Positions 59,568 to 64,000 of a stretch of 64,000 nt of DNA are shown here, piece after piece. The number at the start of each line of letters is the position of its first letter. Position 1 is the first letter of the stretch. The notes beneath the pieces are model-generated. The model did not search any database and was not told the DNA's origin. It saw only the letters and a program-made list of their open reading frames with translations. Made by a program: the position numbers and the translations under genes. Origin of the DNA: Parietichytrium sp. I65-24A (Eukaryota; Sar; Bigyra; Thraustochytrida; Thraustochytriidae); contig BLSF01000002.1 in NCBI GenBank assembly GCA_012862575.1, positions 744,001 through 808,000 of the forward strand, in the 5' to 3' direction.

Positions 59568-62150
59568 ATGAGCTCGGGTCCGGGCGGCGGAGACGATGTT
59601 GCGGACTACTCTCTTCGGAGAAGACGGGAACACAAAGGCGCGCGCGGGGAGTATGACCGCGAATACGGGGCGGCAGTTTCAATGCTCGCTGCGACGACAA
59701 CGTCTTCGTCTGTGGCTAATTCGAACAGCGCCGATGCCGAGCTGTTCTTCCCGGGGTGGACGGTTCCCAAGATGCCGGATGTGGACGGCGGAAGACTGCG
59801 CACACTAACGAAGGGTAGCGCGCGACACGACATCAGAGAGATTCGGGCGACGGAAGAGTCGGGTGCACTGGAGGATCTCGGTGTGAAGTGTGACGGAATC
59901 GACGCATATGCTGCTCTGTGTGTGAGGCTGAAACGTCATGGAGAGTCTGGTGTCAACGCAGGGAAGGAACAGTTCGAGAAGTCTGCCAAAAAGGGCAAGA
60001 GCAAGGCGTCCAAGGGCAGCGCAAGTGGCAAAAAGGGTAAACATCAGGAAGGCGGAGACCATGAAGATGAAGATGAGGCGGGCACTGTCGACACGGACGG
60101 AGCGAAGCCTTTTAGCGGCAAGGAGCTTGCAGAACGTCTTGTCAAAGTGGGAATGAAGGAGGCCGACGCGTTTATTATTGCTCAGCCGGAAAGTGCTCTG
60201 ATGTTCTCAGGTCGGGTTGCCTTTAACGAACAGTCTGGCAAAGTGGTGGGCACCAATTATGCCAGCCGGAATTTTTATTTACCATTCAAGAAGATGAAGG
60301 AGTGGGAAGAGCTCTCCGAATACAGAGATTTTGTGAACGAACAAACCTTTGACTCTCTTCGCCACGCATTTGTCGAGAAGATGGAAATGCTCCAAGAAAA
60401 GAGAGCGTTGCAACAGATAGCGCTAGACAATCTTGCAGCGGATTATCGCAAGAGGGTTCGCGTCCTAAGTCGAGGCGAAGTTGCAGTGTCCGATTCTGAG
60501 ACAGTTCTCAGCGGTGCGCTTAGCGCTATCAAGCATTTCAAAGACAAATGCTCGATCCTACAGGAGGAGAACCGCGCACTGCGCTCGAAGCCAGATCATG
60601 CGGCAACACACTGGCTCGAAAGCAGCCCATCTTCAGCGAGCTCAAAGAGGCGGCGGGGGGCCAAGCACGCAGATTCTACTGGTAATAGCAGCAAGATGCG
60701 AAGGGAAGACATTGCTGTTGACGCTGTAAAGAAGCAGAGAGGTGGCAAGGACGAGGAGAGCTTGGGACAGAACGATGACGACGAAGAGAAGGAGGAGGAG
60801 GAGGAAGAAGAAGAAGAAGAAGACCGTGCCGCCGTTTTGAAAGCTAGGAGCGCTAGGCGACTGCGAGCAATCGAGGCTTCTTCTTCTCGAGAAGCACAAA
60901 ACGACGGAAAGAAGACAGAAGAAAAGAAGTCGGACAATTCAGAAGAAAATGCAGAGAGCATGGAGTGCGACGAAGAAGAGATGGAATTTTGCGAGACTTT
61001 GCAGGAATTGCGTCATGTGAACACCAGTTTCGGGCCAGGCATTCTGATTGCCGTGAGGAGTGACGGAATCCTGATAGTAAAACTGGCATGGGGGGCAACT
61101 GGGTTCCTTCAATTAGGCTCTCTGTCGACTGGCTCTATTGAATTGTGTGCAGCGGAGAGCAAGGCTTTCCAGGCGTTAGTCAGAAAAGCCGTTGCAATTG
61201 AGGTCCCAAAAGCAGAGAAAGATAAACCCAAGCCTTTCTTGTACACGCGCACGTTTAGTGGGCCGCCTCGAGGGATCAAGTTGGAACTGAGCAGTCTCAG
61301 TGACGAGTCCCACTTTGCGATGCCGCCAATCCAAGACGTGAATCCGCTGCACTTGAAAGCTCTCTATGACACGAGAGAGATGTTTTGTCTGGACCGAGCC
61401 TTAGACGGCTACGACAAACTGGAGAACGAAAATGCAGATTTTGATCTCGATCAGCGAAAGCGCGAAGACGAGCTTGGAGCTCTACCTTTCAGCTGGTCAA
61501 CAGTCGAGACGACTCCTTGGGCAATGGAAGGCAAGGGGGTCAGTCGCATGGAGATTGAAAAGTGGGAAGTGGAACGAAGGGAATTAGTGTCCCTACGTGC
61601 ACACGTCGTGCAGCTTGAGAATCAGCTTGCGAACGCGAGGAAATCCTACGGTGCAAAGGAGAAGCGTATTGCCGACATTCAAAAGTTAGCTCAGCATCTT
61701 GCACAGCGTTTGTCTGAAGCACAGGCGGACGTGTGCTTGTGGCGCCACAAATTTGCCAAGCACTTGAATGAGCAGCTGGTGAGTCAGGGCTCAGAGCTGG
61801 TAAGTTTGCGCGACGATGACACCCGCGGGTCCGTATCTCCTGCACCAAGCCATGCCGGCCGGAAGAGAAAGCTGGGTCGCAGCCTCAGCACGGGAAGCAA
61901 AAGAGCAAGTAGGCGGAAGTCTCACGAAAGCGAAGATTCTAGTCAGGCAGCAGTGGAGAGCGGCGCGGAGGACGCCGATGAGCCAAGTGGGGACGAGGCC
62001 ACAGAAGACAATGCCCAATCCAATTCCAAACAAACGACACAACCAAGCACAACTCGAGCCAAAACCCGTAAATCGCAAATGATTAGTACATCGAACGGAA
62101 AGTCTGGCAAAGGGAGCGGAAGGGCATCCAGAGGCAGCAGAAGATCGTAA
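59568..62150 (+). CDS. charged coiled-coil protein with an SH3/KOW-like motif
   Basis: 860 residues, ATG 59568. The N-terminus is basic and Gly/Ser-rich. A Lys/Ser-rich stretch near residues 140-170 resembles a nuclear signal. Residues about 190-330 form a globular-looking helical segment (FYLPFKKMKEWEELSEY). A poly-Glu run (about 410) is followed by a small beta motif at about 483-515, SFGPGILIAVRSDGILIVKL, resembling FG-x-G-x-V-x-x-x-R-x-DG modules of SH3/KOW-like fold. A coiled coil occupies about 665-740. The tail is Ser/Lys/Arg-rich and disordered. A nuclear or chromatin scaffold is plausible. The family is not recognised. Confidence 0.75.
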   Translation: MSSGPGGGDDVADYSLRRRREHKGARGEYDREYGAAVSMLAATTTSSSVANSNSADAELFFPGWTVPKMPDVDGGRLRTLTKGSARHDIREIRATEESGALEDLGVKCDGIDAYAALCVRLKRHGESGVNAGKEQFEKSAKKGKSKASKGSASGKKGKHQEGGDHEDEDEAGTVDTDGAKPFSGKELAERLVKVGMKEADAFIIAQPESALMFSGRVAFNEQSGKVVGTNYASRNFYLPFKKMKEWEELSEYRDFVNEQTFDSLRHAFVEKMEMLQEKRALQQIALDNLAADYRKRVRVLSRGEVAVSDSETVLSGALSAIKHFKDKCSILQEENRALRSKPDHAATHWLESSPSSASSKRRRGAKHADSTGNSSKMRREDIAVDAVKKQRGGKDEESLGQNDDDEEKEEEEEEEEEEDRAAVLKARSARRLRAIEASSSREAQNDGKKTEEKKSDNSEENAESMECDEEEMEFCETLQELRHVNTSFGPGILIAVRSDGILIVKLAWGATGFLQLGSLSTGSIELCAAESKAFQALVRKAVAIEVPKAEKDKPKPFLYTRTFSGPPRGIKLELSSLSDESHFAMPPIQDVNPLHLKALYDTREMFCLDRALDGYDKLENENADFDLDQRKREDELGALPFSWSTVETTPWAMEGKGVSRMEIEKWEVERRELVSLRAHVVQLENQLANARKSYGAKEKRIADIQKLAQHLAQRLSEAQADVCLWRHKFAKHLNEQLVSQGSELVSLRDDDTRGSVSPAPSHAGRKRKLGRSLSTGSKRASRRKSHESEDSSQAAVESGAEDADEPSGDEATEDNAQSNSKQTTQPSTTRAKTRKSQMISTSNGKSGKGSGRASRGSRRS

Positions 62151-62320
62151 CATGGCTTTCATACTCGGATTCTTCACTGAACAGTACCTCCCCGAACCCC
62201 AAATCTTCGTCGCGATTCGTCTAAAATACAGTCCTCAAAAAACCCAACAGTCTTTAATTAAAAGTGAATGAGTGGCAAAAGACTATCTTCGTTTCTTTCT
62301 CTATGTACGTACGTCCGTTT

Positions 62321-64000
62321 TCACACATGCTCCCTCGCAAGGCTGACTGTAAAGAGCTTTATGGACCCAGAGTCCCATAATGGGAGCTCTTGGTTCCTCA
62401 AGAAGATAATTCCCCACGTGTATGTGGTGAACCATAAGGTGGTGTACTGGTTGGGTTGGTACTTCCTGATGACGATTGGGTGAGGCACAGGCAAAAGGCC
62501 CACCATCGTGGTTTTCTTCAAGAAAGCAAAAATCTCTTCCTCTCGGCGTGTAGTGCCGTCCTCGTTTTGGCACATGCGTTCGACTTTGGGAACCAAAATG
62601 CTGAGCATACGATACACGGTGCTGATTGGCAATTGAGACTTCCAACTTTCAAACCAATCCCGGTTTGGAACAAAGTTACTAGCTTTTTGCGGCACATTTC
62701 CTCCGAGGTCGACACCTTTAGCAGGTTCTCCAGACGGGTTGAGCGGCTCCTCTTCGCTTTCTCCTTCTTTAGGTCCAAGCACCGTAACATCAACATCTTC
62801 GGCCGCGGCGGCAGTATCCTCATACTCCATCGCCATCAAACGTTCGAAGAGCTTTTCCTTCACACAAAGCGCGTAGATTAATTGCGCATTGCCTTCGTAC
62901 TGATACTGAATGACATTGTTGAAGACCTCCAAGAGGAAAAAAAGATACTGATGATTGTTTTCCGCAGCAAAAAGAAACCGGCGCGCCGAGAACTTTTCAA
63001 ACAGGGAAAGCAAGCGCATGCTAGCAATTTTTCCAAAGGTTTTCACGTAAGGCGAGATGTTGCTGAGGATCGTCAGGAAGCAATTGTATAGGGTGCTTAG
63101 GCGACGGTTGCCGTCAAGTATGAGCTTGTTGAAAACCAGAACAAGCAAATCTCCATAGTTTGCATTTGACATTTTCGGAGCACCTTGGAGGTATAGAGTC
63201 GATTGATCAAAGGATTTGTTGAGCGAAACACCAAAATTTCGCTCTCCGCTCAACAAGAGCACTACAAAGGTGCAGATGTGAACAAGGCCAATCTGTGTCA
63301 CGTTTTTTCGCCCGTTCCAGAAGAAATAGCAGATTGGATGCAATATCTCCGTAATATCGCACTGTTCAAGCATGTAGTTCATGAAATCTTTATTTCCGTC
63401 GAACAATTTCCAGAGCAGTACAAGAAGTTCCTGGTAAGATTCAAGGTGGCTGTACGACCTCGAAAGCATCGCGTTCTCAGTGTCTGAGACGTTGTTGAGC
63501 AAACGCACAAGGTTTGATGCAAGATATTGGAATTCCGAGTCGGACTGGATGTCGTTGATCATTCTTCGAAAAACATTGGCCCATGAGTTGACCTCCAGCA
63601 AAACAAGTAAGCTGTGCAGGCACAGGTCGTTAAAACGAGCCTCGCTTTCTCCACTCCGAATTGCGCTGCCAAAGGGCACACCCCAGCCTACTGGATCGTA
63701 AGAGCACACTTGATTGAGCAGCGAGCAGAATAGCTCCCGAGAATATGGGATCCCACCGTCTTCAGGTTCCAGCATGAGGGTGGCAGTCTTGATCCACTTA
63801 TTCTTCTCGGGCTTGCATTCCGAAGATGGAGTGTACAGGATCCCGCTCTGGCAGACCAAGAGTAGTCGTAAAATCTCCGCTCGGCTGGGATTGAGCGACG
63901 CGTCTTTGATTGGTTGGGCGTCCGAACCAGCACGGGTTTTGTGTCCTAATGTACCCATTCCCGCGGACCACAATAGAGATGAGTTGACAGCGTGCAAAGT
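62321..64000 (-). CDS. HID1: HID1 (dauer-formation/dymeclin-type Golgi protein), 5' end outside window
   Basis: The 3' part of a HID1 gene: about 560 residues open to the window edge with no ATG where the family begins, so the start lies beyond 64000. Recognisable blocks are HAVNSSLLWSAG near the edge, YDPVGWGVPF, LNNVSDTENAML and NISPYVKTF, and the C-terminal FLKKTTMVGLLPVPHPIVIRKYQ followed by WFTTYTWGIIFLRN, the most conserved part of the family. HID1 is a peripheral Golgi protein, myristoylated at its N-terminus (not visible here), needed for dense-core vesicle sorting in animals. An acidic, low-complexity insertion precedes the C-terminal block. Stop codons of this gene and its neighbour are 170 bp apart. 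Confidence 0.92.
   Translation of the reverse strand, partial: TLHAVNSSLLWSAGMGTLGHKTRAGSDAQPIKDASLNPSRAEILRLLLVCQSGILYTPSSECKPEKNKWIKTATLMLEPEDGGIPYSRELFCSLLNQVCSYDPVGWGVPFGSAIRSGESEARFNDLCLHSLLVLLEVNSWANVFRRMINDIQSDSEFQYLASNLVRLLNNVSDTENAMLSRSYSHLESYQELLVLLWKLFDGNKDFMNYMLEQCDITEILHPICYFFWNGRKNVTQIGLVHICTFVVLLLSGERNFGVSLNKSFDQSTLYLQGAPKMSNANYGDLLVLVFNKLILDGNRRLSTLYNCFLTILSNISPYVKTFGKIASMRLLSLFEKFSARRFLFAAENNHQYLFFLLEVFNNVIQYQYEGNAQLIYALCVKEKLFERLMAMEYEDTAAAAEDVDVTVLGPKEGESEEEPLNPSGEPAKGVDLGGNVPQKASNFVPNRDWFESWKSQLPISTVYRMLSILVPKVERMCQNEDGTTRREEEIFAFLKKTTMVGLLPVPHPIVIRKYQPNQYTTLWFTTYTWGIIFLRNQELPLWDSGSIKLFTVSLAREHV

Noticed and set aside
1-64000. Transposons, virus-like elements, tRNA or rRNA genes
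   Set aside because: No reverse transcriptase, transposase, integrase or capsid-like frames were seen, and no tRNA cloverleaf or rRNA sequence was recognised by eye. A tRNAscan or Rfam search would be decisive.

Overview
This 64 kb window is nuclear DNA of a unicellular, flagellated eukaryote with short intergenic regions and few introns. Twenty-four protein genes are supported, and only three need introns: UXS1 (4), GH92 (1) and BADH (2). Most of these introns are 77-100 nt, one is about 52 nt, and all start with GTAAGT. The cargo is mixed. Cilium parts (an RSP2-like radial spoke protein and a large IQ/EF-hand protein) sit beside a canonical WASP, a PKA regulatory subunit, a plant-type NBP35, a betaine aldehyde dehydrogenase ending in SKL and a secreted protein with a PSRQPSQAPT-type Thr/Pro linker. 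This combination fits a stramenopile, perhaps labyrinthulomycete-like. That is an inference from gene content, not a placement. I see no transposon, virus-like element, tRNA, rRNA or CRISPR array.

Layout: 0-10 kb carries a basic protein with a WASH-subunit-like motif, UXS1 (minus), PP1 (minus) and a spinster-like MFS transporter (minus). 10-20 kb carries RSP2-like, an augmin-like coiled-coil protein, a ROG1-type serine esterase (minus) and the IQ/EF-hand protein. 20-30 kb carries a TMEM144-like sugar transporter, a GST-fold protein (minus), NBP35 and a vWA protein (minus). 30-42 kb carries a PUS7/TruD pseudouridine synthase (minus), a secreted Cys-rich protein, PKA-R (minus), a small frameshifted gene and a membrane-anchored GH92 alpha-mannosidase (minus). 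42-64 kb carries a vWA-mucin-vWA surface protein, WASP, a TRIC-like membrane protein, Nup54 (minus), BADH (minus), a type I membrane beta-propeller candidate, a charged coiled-coil protein and the 3' part of HID1 (minus).

Architecture: neighbours often converge with 100-420 bp between stop codons. Divergent promoter regions are 0.6-1.7 kb, and some tandem gaps are larger. GA microsatellites recur upstream of start codons and are usually purine-rich on the sense strand. A TACCGG motif recurs in non-coding DNA. There is no operon logic. Functional links are thematic: actin nucleation (WASP, possibly the first gene), cilium (RSP2, IQ/EF protein), PP1 and PKA signalling, and Golgi or secretory glycan work (UXS1, GH92, HID1).

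No wholly new system is evident. The most distinctive items are the vWA-mucin-vWA protein, the WASP in a probable stramenopile, the basic protein with LKKT-like repeats, and the sense-strand GA leaders.
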